Of a stretch of DNA of 64,000 nt, positions 13,798 to 23,562 are shown piece after piece. The notes beneath the pieces are model-generated. The model did no database searches, was not told the DNA's origin, and saw only the letters and a list, made by a program, of their open reading frames with translations. Where the stretch lies: positions 1 through 64,000 of the forward strand of contig SUWD01000001.1 of assembly GCA_015061685.1 (NCBI GenBank), given 5' to 3'. The DNA is from Lentisphaerota bacterium (lineage in GTDB: Bacteria; Verrucomicrobiota; Lentisphaeria; Victivallales; Victivallaceae). How positions within the stretch are numbered: the first letter of the stretch is position 1; each line of letters starts with the position of its first letter. A program made the position numbers and the translations under genes.

Positions 13798-15975
13798 ATG
13801 AAAATGAATAAAACTTTTGACAGAACGAAAATTTTTCACCCGGGAACAGGAAAAAATATTCTCCGGGCGATTTCGCTTTTTCTTGCCGGCAGTGCCGCAA
13901 CGGTCGCTTTGTACCGCTTCTTCTTTGAAATTTCTCAAGTCAATGCCATTTTCTATGACCTGATAAAAGTCAAAAATTCACCTCTCCCGCTGTGGGTCGC
14001 CGCCGCCGGAGCTTTGCTGGCGATACTTTATCCGGCAATAAGCCCCTCACAATTCCACGACCGGCTGCAAAAATGTGAAAAAATCTGCCGTCCCCTGCTC
14101 TGCTTATGGTTCATACCATTGACCTTTCCCTATGCAGTTCTTGCCGGATTTGTTTTCGGCTGGGTATTTTTTATCGCCGTTTCGCAAAGCGATTTGAAGA
14201 TTCCGGAATTTTCTCCTAAAATCACTGCCGCAGTGATAATCCTGCTCACTTTGTCAGCTCTGTGCTGGGGATATTTCCTCCAGAACAGTGCATACAACAG
14301 CCTTTATTTCATCTACGGTGACTGGAATCAATATGTCGATCACTACCATTATCTTGCCGGCGGCAACGGCGGATTATTCCAATGGTTTTCCGGAGCCGGA
14401 CACTGGAATTTCGGCGTAAATATACTGATGACCACGCTTTTGAAATATGCCGATGCCCCGGATACGGTCTTTCTGGTAAATGCTCTGGCAGTCGCTTCAG
14501 CGATACCTTTAAGTTATATTCTCATGCGTAAAAGTAATTGCGGAAGCACTGCCAGTCTGATTCTGGCAATGATCGTGATGTTGAATCCGGCTTTGAGTCA
14601 CCAGTATCTTGCTCACTTTTACGGTTTTCATCCGATAATATTTTTCATTCCGGTAATTCTGGGATTTTTCATCTGCAAAGAAAATAACAACCGCACCGGG
14701 ATGGTGATACTATTCCTGCTGTCATTGCTCATCCAGGAAACAGTGGCGATTTTCTGGGCAGGTTACGCTCTCTATTTATTTACGGAAAAGAAGTGGAAAA
14801 CCGCCCTGCCGCTTTTCATCGCCTCACTTCTGTTTTTCTTCAGTGTCAGCTCTTTCATCATTCCCCGCAGTGCCATTGCCTCACCTGCCGGAGTGTATGC
14901 TCAAAATTTCCACTTCGCCCATTTGGGCAATAATCTGCCGGAGATACTTCTTTCACCTTTCACCCGTCCGGGGGCATTTTTCGGGACGCTTTTTCACAGC
15001 AGCACCTTTTCCTTTCTGCTGTGTATTTTTATTCCACTGGCGTGGGCTGCGATCTTTTCGCCCCGGCTGCTGCTTGCCGGAGTGCCGCTTGCCGCCGGAA
15101 TATGTCTGCAGAAAAATCCGGAAATGAAATCCGTCATGCTCCAATACAGTGTGGAATTGACCACCTTGTGTATCGTAACGGCAGTTTCCGCACTGAAAAA
15201 AGCTGATCCTTCCGGAAAACCGATGCTCCGTAATGCCATGCTTGCTGCCATATTGGTATCCACATTGTTTTCGCTCATCCTTTACGGCTTTATTCCCGGC
15301 GGAAAGGAGCGGGCATCAATGATATTGAACCGGAAAAAAGCAGATAAACTGACCTCTTTCATCCGGGAATGTATCGGAGAAAATCCGCATCGGTTGATCG
15401 CTACCAGCAGAATCAGAGGATTTTTCCAGTTTGAATACCCATCATACGGCATAAATACCCCGTATGAATCAGGAGATATAATCGTGCTGGATTTGAATGA
15501 TCATTCCGTGGACAGTCAGCAGACCATAGATGAATTACGCAAAAAAATCCTCACTGACCGCAAAGCTGTGCCGCTTACTTATGCGGTCTTTGAAAACAAT
15601 ACCCACATAATTTTCAAGATACTCGATCATCCGGTTCCCCCCGTCCCCCTGCCGTTTCTGCGTATGATGCCGCCGGAAGCATTTGCCGCTCTCGGTGATA
15701 ATGTCGCCGGTCTCCCGGAAAATTACTCTTTGCGGATAAAACGGAATGGAACAAAAAATATTTGCTGTTTCAGAATAAACAAAGCTGTCAACTGTGATCT
15801 GGAATTGCTCTTTCAAGTCCGGGGCAGTGATGATTCCATAAAAGATATCCGGGTAATGTTCGCCCACGGTCTCGTCCCGGCTTACGCAGTACCGGAGGGA
15901 GTCATTTTCACCTTTTCCTTTGATTCACCACCCATAAAAGAACTGAAAATGGATATCAGGGAAAACACGCTGTAA
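13798..15975 (+). CDS. DUF2079 polytopic membrane protein
   Basis: A 725-residue protein with about 12-13 hydrophobic segments up to residue 500 and a soluble C-terminal domain of about 220 residues. Motifs of DUF2079 proteins are visible: GDWNQYVDHYHYL in the first large loop, HWNFGVNILM, YGFHPIIFFIP and NFHFAHLGNNLPEI. DUF2079 belongs to the same superfamily as GT-C glycosyltransferases, and the early acidic loop fits that fold, but no activity is established. Own promoter at 13735-13763. It is the only gene on its strand here and converges on the Fe-alcohol dehydrogenase. Confidence 0.75.
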   Translation: MKMNKTFDRTKIFHPGTGKNILRAISLFLAGSAATVALYRFFFEISQVNAIFYDLIKVKNSPLPLWVAAAGALLAILYPAISPSQFHDRLQKCEKICRPLLCLWFIPLTFPYAVLAGFVFGWVFFIAVSQSDLKIPEFSPKITAAVIILLTLSALCWGYFLQNSAYNSLYFIYGDWNQYVDHYHYLAGGNGGLFQWFSGAGHWNFGVNILMTTLLKYADAPDTVFLVNALAVASAIPLSYILMRKSNCGSTASLILAMIVMLNPALSHQYLAHFYGFHPIIFFIPVILGFFICKENNNRTGMVILFLLSLLIQETVAIFWAGYALYLFTEKKWKTALPLFIASLLFFFSVSSFIIPRSAIASPAGVYAQNFHFAHLGNNLPEILLSPFTRPGAFFGTLFHSSTFSFLLCIFIPLAWAAIFSPRLLLAGVPLAAGICLQKNPEMKSVMLQYSVELTTLCIVTAVSALKKADPSGKPMLRNAMLAAILVSTLFSLILYGFIPGGKERASMILNRKKADKLTSFIRECIGENPHRLIATSRIRGFFQFEYPSYGINTPYESGDIIVLDLNDHSVDSQQTIDELRKKILTDRKAVPLTYAVFENNTHIIFKILDHPVPPVPLPFLRMMPPEAFAALGDNVAGLPENYSLRIKRNGTKNICCFRINKAVNCDLELLFQVRGSDDSIKDIRVMFAHGLVPAYAVPEGVIFTFSFDSPPIKELKMDIRENTL

Positions 15976-15983
15976 ACAAAAAA

Positions 15984-16024
15984 GGACCGTTGCTTACCTC
16001 TACGAGGTTTTGCAACAGCCCCCT
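15984..16024. repeat. REP-like hairpin, copy 2
   Basis: Shares GAGGTTTTGCAACAGCCCC and the two-level stem (GTTGC/GCAAC outside, ACCTC/GAGGT inside) with the hairpin at 84-120. Here the inner stem is complete while the outer end is less regular. It lies between convergent genes and probably terminates both. Confidence 0.55.
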
Positions 16025-16037
16025 CTTCAGTGATTTT

Positions 16038-17255
16038 TCAGAAATCAACTTCCGTATCATAGTAGCAGCAGAGAAGCAGTTTTTCCATCTCCGCTACGGA
16101 AATCTTTCTCGGATTGGAGCCGGTACACGCATCACCGACCGCATTGGCGGCAATGTCATGCAGACGTTCACGGAAAACTTCCTCCGGAATAAAACCTTTT
16201 TCACAAGGCAGACTGTCTGCTCCGTAATTTTTGATGCACTGGGGAATATTCAAAGCATCATTCATTTTCCGCAATTCAGCTATCAGCAGCTGAACTTTTT
16301 CCTGATCGCTGCTGCCGCCGAGATTCATATAATCGGCAAGTTCGCCGTAGCGTTTCAAGGCAACCGGATCTTTGGCATTGAATGCGATCACTTTGGGCAG
16401 GTACATCGCATTGGCAGCTCCGTGGATAATATGGGCCCCAAAGTCTGCAAATGCAGCTCCGGTTTTGTGGGCCATGGAGTGAACGATCCCAAGCAGAGCA
16501 TTGGAGAAAGACATTCCTGCCATACACTGGGCATCGTGCATGGAATCACGCTTCTCCATATCTCCCTGATAACTGCCGACCAGATCACGCCGGATCATTT
16601 TGACCGCAAAGACCGCCAGCGGATCAGTGTAGGCGGTGTGGGCGGTGGAAACAAATGCTTCGACCGCATGAGTCATTGCATCCATACCGGTATGAGCGAC
16701 CAGTTTGGGCGGCATGGTTTCAGCCAGTTCCGGATCGACGATCGCCACATCGGGGGTGATTTCGAAGTCGGCAAGAGGATATTTGATACCTTTGGCATAG
16801 TCGGTGATGACCGAAAATGCCGTAACTTCAGTAGCAGTACCGGAGGTGGAGGAGACGGCACAGAAGCGGGCTTTGGTACGCAATTTCGGCAGACCGAAAA
16901 CTTTGCACATATCTTCAAAGGTCGTTTCCGGATATTCGTATTTGATCCACATCGCTTTGGCGGCATCAATGGGGGAACCGCCGCCGACTGCCACGATCCA
17001 ATCCGGCTGGAATTCGATCATCTTTTCCGCCCCGTGCATAACGGTCTCAACGGAGGGATCAGGCTCGATACCCTCGATCAGAGCAGTTTCCATACCGGCA
17101 CTTTTCAAATAATCCATGATCCGGTCAAGGAAACCGAATTTTTTCATCGAACCGCCGCCAACGCAGACGATCGCTCTTTTGCCTTTGAATTCTTTCAATA
17201 CGGCAAGAGCTCCCTTGCCGTGATAAATATCTCTGGGAAGTGTGAAACGATGCAT
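16038..17255 (-). CDS. Iron-containing alcohol dehydrogenase
   Basis: A 405-residue group III alcohol dehydrogenase. GGGSPIDAAKAMW is the nucleotide-binding turn and SSTSGTATEVTAF the conserved substrate/cofactor segment. The metal ligands are expected at Asp192, His196 (MDAMTHAVEAF), His259 (VHSMAH) and His278 (IIHGAANAM). Sequence features resemble NAD(P)H-dependent butanol or 1,3-propanediol-type dehydrogenases, so reduction of an aldehyde during fermentation is likely. It follows pyrE by 15 bases on the same transcript, an odd pairing. AGGAG ribosome binding site. Confidence 0.85.
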   Translation of the reverse strand: MHRFTLPRDIYHGKGALAVLKEFKGKRAIVCVGGGSMKKFGFLDRIMDYLKSAGMETALIEGIEPDPSVETVMHGAEKMIEFQPDWIVAVGGGSPIDAAKAMWIKYEYPETTFEDMCKVFGLPKLRTKARFCAVSSTSGTATEVTAFSVITDYAKGIKYPLADFEITPDVAIVDPELAETMPPKLVAHTGMDAMTHAVEAFVSTAHTAYTDPLAVFAVKMIRRDLVGSYQGDMEKRDSMHDAQCMAGMSFSNALLGIVHSMAHKTGAAFADFGAHIIHGAANAMYLPKVIAFNAKDPVALKRYGELADYMNLGGSSDQEKVQLLIAELRKMNDALNIPQCIKNYGADSLPCEKGFIPEEVFRERLHDIAANAVGDACTGSNPRKISVAEMEKLLLCCYYDTEVDF

Positions 17256-17270
17256 GATTGCAGACTCCTG

Positions 17271-17945
17271 TTATTTGGCACCATACTGTTCATAATACGC
17301 ATTGATCGAAGCCATCAGAGCATCATCAATGATAACTTTGCCTTTGTAAGGACGGTTGTAGAGGTGTTCAATGACCTCTTTCATCGTCACAATGGCACAG
17401 GTTTTGAAACCGTACTTTTCAGAAATTTCACAGAGGGCACTTTTTTCACCCTGACCACGCTCCATGCGGTCAACGCTCACGACCAATCCAAGAACATCCA
17501 CATTGCCCTGTGCCTGCAGAATGGGGAGAGTCTCACCGATGGAAGTGCCGGCAGTGGTGACATCTTCAATAATGACCACTTTATCACCATCACCGACCGG
17601 ACCGCCGAGCAGAATGCCTTTGTCGCCGTGATCTTTGACCTCTTTACGGTTGGAGCAGTAACGGATATCGGCACCGTACTTTTCAGAAAGAGCGATAACC
17701 GTGGTCACGGAAAGCGGAATACCTTTGTAAGCAGGTCCGAAAAGCACATCGAATTCCACTCCGAATGCCGCTTTGACCGCCTGGGCATAATATTCACCGA
17801 GTTTACGCAGCTGTGCCCCGGTACGGTAAAAACCGGTATTGACAAAGAACGGAGTTTTTCTGCCGCTCTTGGTAACGAAATCGCCAAATTTCAAAACCTG
17901 GCAGTCGATCATGAATTCAATAAATTCCTGCTTGTACTTTTCCAT
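17271..17945 (-). CDS. pyrE: Orotate phosphoribosyltransferase
   Basis: A 224-residue enzyme of de novo pyrimidine synthesis that joins orotate to PRPP to give OMP. The PRPP-binding motif VVIIEDVTTAGTS is intact near residue 125. LFGPAYKGIPLS and the YCSNRKEVKDHGDKG loop with its catalytic lysines are as in bacterial PyrE. Length is normal. First gene of a two-gene operon with an Fe-alcohol dehydrogenase. Ribosome binding site AAGGGTGG; promoter at 17975-18003. Confidence 0.95.
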   Translation of the reverse strand: MEKYKQEFIEFMIDCQVLKFGDFVTKSGRKTPFFVNTGFYRTGAQLRKLGEYYAQAVKAAFGVEFDVLFGPAYKGIPLSVTTVIALSEKYGADIRYCSNRKEVKDHGDKGILLGGPVGDGDKVVIIEDVTTAGTSIGETLPILQAQGNVDVLGLVVSVDRMERGQGEKSALCEISEKYGFKTCAIVTMKEVIEHLYNRPYKGKVIIDDALMASINAYYEQYGAK

Positions 17946-17974
17946 TTTTCCACCCTTTCGTTTGGTTTGCTGTT

Positions 17975-18003
17975 AATATACCTCTTTTTGAGAAGAAAAA
18001 CAA
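17975..18003 (-). promoter_or_regulatory. Promoter of pyrE
   Basis: Minus strand: TTGTTT (17998-18003), 17-bp spacer, TATATT (17975-17980). The leader is only about 25 bases long, so there is no room for a classical pyrimidine attenuator. Confidence 0.6.
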
Positions 18004-18063
18004 GTTATCAGGGGCATTCACCCCGATATTATAAGAAAAAAATGGTATTTCCGATCCGTGAAG

Positions 18064-18092
18064 TTGCAATTTGCCTCCCGGAGCAGTATATT
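18064..18092 (+). promoter_or_regulatory. Promoter of the epimerase gene
   Basis: TTGCAA (18064-18069), 17-bp spacer, TATATT (18087-18092). Confidence 0.6.
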
Positions 18093-18133
18093 AGCTGCAT
18101 GATAAAGTGCAAAACAGAAACTGGGAGAAATTT

Positions 18134-19069
18134 ATGAAAGTTCTGCTTTTAGGCGGCAGCGGATGGGTCGGACACCATATTGCAGAGATCCTCGCTGCGG
18201 AAAAAATCGACGTTACCATCGTTACCAGAGGGAAAAAACAGACCTTCCTTTCAGAAGTGAGCAGTATTCCAAGCATCACCGCCGACAAAAATGATGAAGC
18301 GGCAATGAGAGAGATCCTGCAAACCCCGTACACCCATATTCTGGATACAGTACCGTCGGTAAATTCCATCTCCCACATCCATAAATATGCTTTTGCCCTG
18401 CGGCACTACATCCACTGCAGTTCCACCGGCGGCTACACGCCGCTGCCCTTTGTTCCCTGTAACGAAACTGCCCCTTACGGCGGATTCTCCACCGGAACCG
18501 GTTGGGATTTCAAACGCAAAGTTGATAATATGGTGCTGGAACTTTTCCGCAATAACGGCTTTCCCGCCACCGTCATCCGCCCCTGCTACATCACCGGACC
18601 GGGAATGCTGCCATTGGATAACTTCGGCGGCAGACGGCAGGATTTCATGGCAGATATCATCGCTGAAAAACCGCTTGTCCTGCCGGAGAACGGTCAGGCT
18701 CTGCTCCAGCCGATCCATGTAAAAGAGCTGGCAAAATCATTCTTTCTGGCAATGATGCACCCGGCTGCCGCCACCGGAGAAGTTTATAATATCTGCCTCG
18801 ATCATGCAGTAACTCTCACCCGGTATCTGGAGTTGAATGCACTGGCTTTCAATAAAAAAGCGGTCATCACCTTTGACAGTGTGGAGAATATTCTGCGTCA
18901 GCAGGGGGACAAAATCAGCGAAACCGGCTTGCGTTTCCTCGCCTGCCACATGTGTTTTGACATCTCCAAAGCCCGGCGTGATCTGGAATTCCATCCGGCA
19001 TGTTCACCTGAAGATGCCATCATCGAAAGTGCCTTGTGGGCAGCTGAAGTGACAAAAGCGGCAAAATAG
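18134..19069 (+). CDS. NAD-dependent epimerase/dehydratase family protein
   Basis: A 311-residue extended SDR. LLLGGSGWVGHHIAEIL is the glycine-rich NAD(P)-binding turn, HCSSTGGY holds the serine of the active site, and the usual YxxxK is altered: GWDFKRKVDN aligns there, with F in place of Y. VIRPCYITGPG is the conserved strand after it. This pattern is seen in atypical SDR epimerases and reductases, some of them inactive as classical dehydratases. Substrate unknown. Start ATG 18134 behind GGGAGAAA; a frame from 18107 lacks a site. Monocistronic, convergent with the first glycan operon. Confidence 0.75.
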   Translation: MKVLLLGGSGWVGHHIAEILAAEKIDVTIVTRGKKQTFLSEVSSIPSITADKNDEAAMREILQTPYTHILDTVPSVNSISHIHKYAFALRHYIHCSSTGGYTPLPFVPCNETAPYGGFSTGTGWDFKRKVDNMVLELFRNNGFPATVIRPCYITGPGMLPLDNFGGRRQDFMADIIAEKPLVLPENGQALLQPIHVKELAKSFFLAMMHPAAATGEVYNICLDHAVTLTRYLELNALAFNKKAVITFDSVENILRQQGDKISETGLRFLACHMCFDISKARRDLEFHPACSPEDAIIESALWAAEVTKAAK

Positions 19070-19122
19070 TTTCCTGTTTTACCGCCGCATACATAAATAT
19101 CCCCGCAGATGCCAAGTGCGGA

Positions 19123-21735
19123 TCAGCTTTCAACAGAAAGCATCCGCATCGGGCTGTAAAATCCCAGAAGCAATCTCCATGTGCCTGCTTCCGGACACTC
19201 CGGGACACAGTCAAATACTGTATTACTGCCGTCAAATGTGTAACGGATGACCGACATGGCAAAAGATTCTCCATCCTTGCAGAAAGTATCAGTACGGATG
19301 ATGAATTCCACCTGCCAATGATCGGCATAAACGGTAACTTTTCTTCCCGGCTGAGAAAGAGAATTGCAATAAAAAGTCCCACTCCGGTTCAAGTCCAGAA
19401 TCAGCGGTTTTGACTCCGGAGATCCGGAAAGTGTGATAAACAGCTGGTCATTCTCATAATTATTGTCAAGCGACACGGAAAAAATCAATTCTCCGGCATT
19501 ACGCTTAACTGAAAATGAGTAAGTTTTTCCCTGAAAAATTCCGTCTGCGGCGACCTGCGGCAATTTAACTTCCTGCGGAGGAGAAAGAAGTATTTTCTCC
19601 AAAAATTCTGCCCGTTTCTGCAATTTTTCCGGAAAATAAAGATACGTTTCCGCCTCTGAATGAAATCCGAGACGGGAATCAGATTCACACAACTTTGCAA
19701 GTTTCCGTGAATTTGCGATCTCATCACCTGCAATCGCCCGCATTGCTTCGGTAAAACCATTATTTTCTGCACGCAAACGATAAAATTCCAGAATATTTCT
19801 GCCGCTGGCAAAATGCAGATCCAATGCCTCTGCCAAAGATATTTCCCGGAGCAGTCCGGGATCATCTGCGGCAAAATCCCGCAATCCGGCAAATTTCATA
19901 TACGCTTCATGCCACTTTTCCGCCATGATCCTGCCCAATGCCGCAACTTCGTCAAGAGTGTGATTGTCCAGTATTTCTCCAATGGTATCTCCATTCGATC
20001 TGCCGCTGACTACATAGGTAGGTACCATCGGCAAATGCTGTTCAAACGGGTAAAGCGGCCAAATCAATCCATTGTGATACGGGCCAAAATACTGCATCGC
20101 ATTGGAGAGAGGATAGTTGCGGTAAGCATCGGCAAATCCCTGCCATATTTCAGCAACATAAGCACTTTTTTCATGCCATTGCTTCTGTGCCAGACGGATG
20201 AGAAATTCACTTTCATCTCCGGAAAAATCCTCAAATGCCAACATCCCTGCCGCCTGCGTCATCATCCCCGGATAAGTCCCGAAATACCAGCCGAGCATCA
20301 CAGTAGAAACCCCTGTTTCAAACATTGCCCGGTATTTGCGGTACAATTGCCCGGGCACCGGTATGTATGGTACTGTGGCAAGTTCATGAGATGAAGCACA
20401 CTGTATTTTTGCTCCAACAGCAATTCCAGCTTCGGCGGCGACCGATGCCATACGCCGGAAATTCTCCGATGGTCCGACACACGACAGCCAGTAATCTCCG
20501 CCGATACGCTCCCTGCCAAGCTGAAACGACTTGCAACCGGATTCAAAATTATATAAAATCGTGCAATTCTCCGGCACATGGGTCAATTCAAATGTCCAAT
20601 CCGGCTGATCCTGCGGTGCAGGAAGATAATACCAACTGATAAATTCAGCATCTTTTGAAGCCGCACGCATACCGTCACACATGGCAGACAATGAGTTGAA
20701 CATCACCTCTTTCAACGGGATTTTACTGCACCGGGGACAATCCACAACCACGTCACGCTTGTCCCCGGACTGCGGCAGGGAAGACAGACAGGTCGTCGGA
20801 CACTCTCCCAGAGAAATATTCACTATCCCGCCAAGCCCCGGCACCTGACAGAATATCTGATTGACCGACCGGTACAAATAATCATACGCCGTATCCGATG
20901 AAGGACAGAAACAATGTACCGCTCCATGATATACTGCTCCATCAAAAGCCGGGTGTTTTTTCAACGCCTCATCATTGCGATTCAATGCGGCAGGTTCAAT
21001 CATAAAAAGAAATATCCGGATACCGAAACGACGGCACTTCAGAACTGTTTGACGCAATTTCGCCAGACGTGCCGGAGCATTTTCTCCACTGTCAGGGAAG
21101 TATGGAGTACAACAAAGATCACGCAGGGAAACCGTCAGCCATAACCCATTGACTGCCTCGGATGCCAAACGATTCAAATATGCTTCAGGATAATAATCCA
21201 CCTGATCGGTCAATTCATCCCGGTTCATGGGAGGACGTTTGATCGGACCGAAAAAACAACGGGATATCCGGTTTTTCAACCACGCTTTTTTATGGATCCT
21301 GCCCTGCGGCAGAAATTTGCCGTCGGCTGATATGAGCATTGATTCAAGATAATACAATCCACGCCTGATGCCTTCAGTATTTCCGGCAGTAATTGTACAC
21401 TTTTCCCCGGTAATATCAAGAATGAATGAATCCCATTTCCCGGCATCGCCGAAACATGCAGAAATCTGCCAGCCACCGTCAGTCCTGATCCCGGCTTCAG
21501 CAAAACAACTCTCCAGATTATCCCAGGCACTGTCCAAAAGAGCTTCCGGATCTGGGAAGTTGCGGCAAAGCATCACCCCGGCACGCAAATCAACTTCGTC
21601 CGGACGTTTTTCGCTGCGGGTAAGATGAAAACAACGTCTCTCCGGACGGCGTAATTCGTCAACAAATCCCCATGATTCAGACACAGGATATCCGACACCA
21701 TCCAAACCGGCAATCAATGCTTCTCTCGCATCCAT
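19123..21735 (-). CDS. Large glycosidase-like protein (hexosaminidase-related fold)
   Basis: An 870-residue protein without signal peptide. Residues about 40-150 look like the alpha/beta domain that precedes the barrel in hexosaminidases and DUF4838 proteins (TAGNTEGIRRGLYYLESML). Residues about 160-560 resemble a TIM barrel with SLGECPTTCL as a possible acidic active-site turn and DCPRCSK as a cysteine pair, the same combination as in the DUF4838 protein of this operon. Helical and beta-sandwich segments follow to the end. I infer a glycoside hydrolase acting on oligosaccharides in the cytoplasm, but no family can be named with confidence. Last gene of the operon; its start lies 22 bases inside the GH127 gene. 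Confidence 0.6.
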   Translation of the reverse strand: MDAREALIAGLDGVGYPVSESWGFVDELRRPERRCFHLTRSEKRPDEVDLRAGVMLCRNFPDPEALLDSAWDNLESCFAEAGIRTDGGWQISACFGDAGKWDSFILDITGEKCTITAGNTEGIRRGLYYLESMLISADGKFLPQGRIHKKAWLKNRISRCFFGPIKRPPMNRDELTDQVDYYPEAYLNRLASEAVNGLWLTVSLRDLCCTPYFPDSGENAPARLAKLRQTVLKCRRFGIRIFLFMIEPAALNRNDEALKKHPAFDGAVYHGAVHCFCPSSDTAYDYLYRSVNQIFCQVPGLGGIVNISLGECPTTCLSSLPQSGDKRDVVVDCPRCSKIPLKEVMFNSLSAMCDGMRAASKDAEFISWYYLPAPQDQPDWTFELTHVPENCTILYNFESGCKSFQLGRERIGGDYWLSCVGPSENFRRMASVAAEAGIAVGAKIQCASSHELATVPYIPVPGQLYRKYRAMFETGVSTVMLGWYFGTYPGMMTQAAGMLAFEDFSGDESEFLIRLAQKQWHEKSAYVAEIWQGFADAYRNYPLSNAMQYFGPYHNGLIWPLYPFEQHLPMVPTYVVSGRSNGDTIGEILDNHTLDEVAALGRIMAEKWHEAYMKFAGLRDFAADDPGLLREISLAEALDLHFASGRNILEFYRLRAENNGFTEAMRAIAGDEIANSRKLAKLCESDSRLGFHSEAETYLYFPEKLQKRAEFLEKILLSPPQEVKLPQVAADGIFQGKTYSFSVKRNAGELIFSVSLDNNYENDQLFITLSGSPESKPLILDLNRSGTFYCNSLSQPGRKVTVYADHWQVEFIIRTDTFCKDGESFAMSVIRYTFDGSNTVFDCVPECPEAGTWRLLLGFYSPMRMLSVES

Positions 21736-23558
21736 ACACTCATATCCGTACCGCCGCGATTACCCCACAATGCGTATGGTACAGCGGTAAATGTTTTTGC
21801 GGCAAATGATGCTTCCCCGGAAAAGTACAATTTCCCCGTATCTTCAAAGGATTCCTCCAATGCCGCACCTTTGACAGAAGCAAAAAATATCCCGTCGATT
21901 TCAGATTTTTCCACAGTAAATTCTCCGGCTGGATCGATCAGCAGTCTGCTCAAAGGTCTGCCATTGTCGCACTCCTCAAAAGCATAGATCACCGGACCGC
22001 GTTTCAAAGCGACCTTACCGGCATTGCCATATACCATATTGCTGCAGCGGCACAATTCAACAGACATCGGGAAGTCGCACCATACGGTATCACCCTTGTG
22101 CCATTGCCGGGCAATGACGGTGCATGAAGTGATTTGTTGCACCGCTTCACCATTCACTCTGATTTGCGGATCGCGGCACCAGCCGGGCACCCGGATGCCA
22201 AGACGATAAGATCCGTCTGACTTGACGGTTATTTTCACTTTGCCGTCCCACGGATAATCACTCTCAATACCAAAGGCAAATCCGCACCGGCTTTTCACTT
22301 CCGCAGCCACAGGAATATGAATATCCACCCCATCGGAACTTTCCGAGAAACAAAATCTGCTCAACTGACCGAGAAAACGGCAATAACTGGTCGGACAGCA
22401 TGAAGTATCAAACCACGGCTGGCGATGCCGGCTGTAATGACCGACTTCATACATTGATGAAGTAACTTCCAACTGATTGGAATAAAAGAATTTATCCCCG
22501 GAACTGCTCAAGCCGGACAAAGCTCCGTTGAAAAGAGTTTGTTCGAGAATGTCGGCATAACAACTTTTTCCGGTGCCATTCAAAAGACGCATAGCCCAGA
22601 AACACAATCCGATCGAGGCACAACTTTCGGAATATCCCTGGGTATTGGGCAGATCATAATCATGGGTAAAGGTTTCACCCCAGTGATTCGACCCGGCTCC
22701 GCCGGTGATATACATCCTTTTGGATATAAAATTCTGCCACAATCTTTCACAAACTGCCAAAAGTTCCTTATCATCGGTCTCCAGAGCAAGATCGGTCATC
22801 CCGCAATAAAGATACATCGCCCGGACAGCATGACCGGTAACTTCAGTCATTTGCCGTACAGTTTTTTCCGCCTGAAGATTCCAGAGATTCACCAGCGGGT
22901 TTTCTTTGTGAAAATAAGATGGTTCCCTGCCGCGTTCCTCAATAAAGTAACTGCACAGATCCAGATAACGCTTCTCTCCGGTCACCCGGTAGAGACGGAT
23001 CAGAGCCAATTCCAACTCCTCATGGCCGGGATAACCGTGTATCTGATTTTCACCTCTGCCGAAAACCTGTGCGATATAATCAATATATCTGCACATAGCA
23101 TCCAGAAATTTGCGTTTCCCGGTCGCTTCAAAATATGCCACTGCCGCTTCAGTCAGATGCCCGGCACAATACAACTCATGACAATCAAAGAGCGACTGCC
23201 ACCTTTTTTCCGGTTCAACCACTGTAAAATAAGTATTCAGATATCCATCGGGCTGCTGGGCGGCAACGATCCGGTCGATCAATTCATCAGCCTGCTTTTC
23301 CAATCCGGCATCCGGTTCATACGCAAGCATATTTGCCATACCTTCCAAAACCTTGGCGACATCAGAATCCCAATAGATGTGAGGTTTATCCGGCATACCC
23401 GGTTTCCATTTCAGGTCAAATGCCGCAAAGCGTCCGGTTTCTTCACATTTCCGGACGGCAGACGGGATGGTAACAGCACGGTTGCGGGCAATACGGGGTG
23501 CCAGAAATCTGTCAGTAAATCTGGCAGATCCCGGCGGAAGCGGAGATGAATGTTTCAT
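21714..23558 (-). CDS. Beta-L-arabinofuranosidase, glycoside hydrolase family 127 (DUF1680)
   Basis: A 614-residue protein with an (alpha/alpha)6 barrel followed by beta domains. The metal and catalytic residues of GH127 are all visible: Glu311 and Cys313 (ESCASIGLCFW) and Cys387-Cys388 (DTSCCPTSYCR), where the second cysteine is the nucleophile in characterised members and the set binds zinc. GTGGAGSNHWGE-like sequence at about 286-295 and HGYPGHEELE agree. It should release L-arabinofuranose from short beta-linked arabino-oligosaccharides in the cytoplasm (no signal peptide). Fourth of five genes; AAGGTAATG precedes the start. This makes arabinan- or extensin-type glycans a plausible target of the operon. 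Confidence 0.9.
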   Translation of the reverse strand: MKHSSPLPPGSARFTDRFLAPRIARNRAVTIPSAVRKCEETGRFAAFDLKWKPGMPDKPHIYWDSDVAKVLEGMANMLAYEPDAGLEKQADELIDRIVAAQQPDGYLNTYFTVVEPEKRWQSLFDCHELYCAGHLTEAAVAYFEATGKRKFLDAMCRYIDYIAQVFGRGENQIHGYPGHEELELALIRLYRVTGEKRYLDLCSYFIEERGREPSYFHKENPLVNLWNLQAEKTVRQMTEVTGHAVRAMYLYCGMTDLALETDDKELLAVCERLWQNFISKRMYITGGAGSNHWGETFTHDYDLPNTQGYSESCASIGLCFWAMRLLNGTGKSCYADILEQTLFNGALSGLSSSGDKFFYSNQLEVTSSMYEVGHYSRHRQPWFDTSCCPTSYCRFLGQLSRFCFSESSDGVDIHIPVAAEVKSRCGFAFGIESDYPWDGKVKITVKSDGSYRLGIRVPGWCRDPQIRVNGEAVQQITSCTVIARQWHKGDTVWCDFPMSVELCRCSNMVYGNAGKVALKRGPVIYAFEECDNGRPLSRLLIDPAGEFTVEKSEIDGIFFASVKGAALEESFEDTGKLYFSGEASFAAKTFTAVPYALWGNRGGTDMSVWMREKH

Positions 23559-23562
23559 TTCA

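Noticed and set aside
15990..18137. Long plus-strand open frame of 715 codons
   Set aside because: It is antisense to the Fe-alcohol dehydrogenase and pyrE, both with clear motifs and ribosome binding sites; its composition (many H, R, F, I) is that of a shadow frame.
22539..23549. Plus-strand frame of 336 codons
   Set aside because: It is antisense to the GH127 gene and shows no domain, promoter or ribosome binding site.
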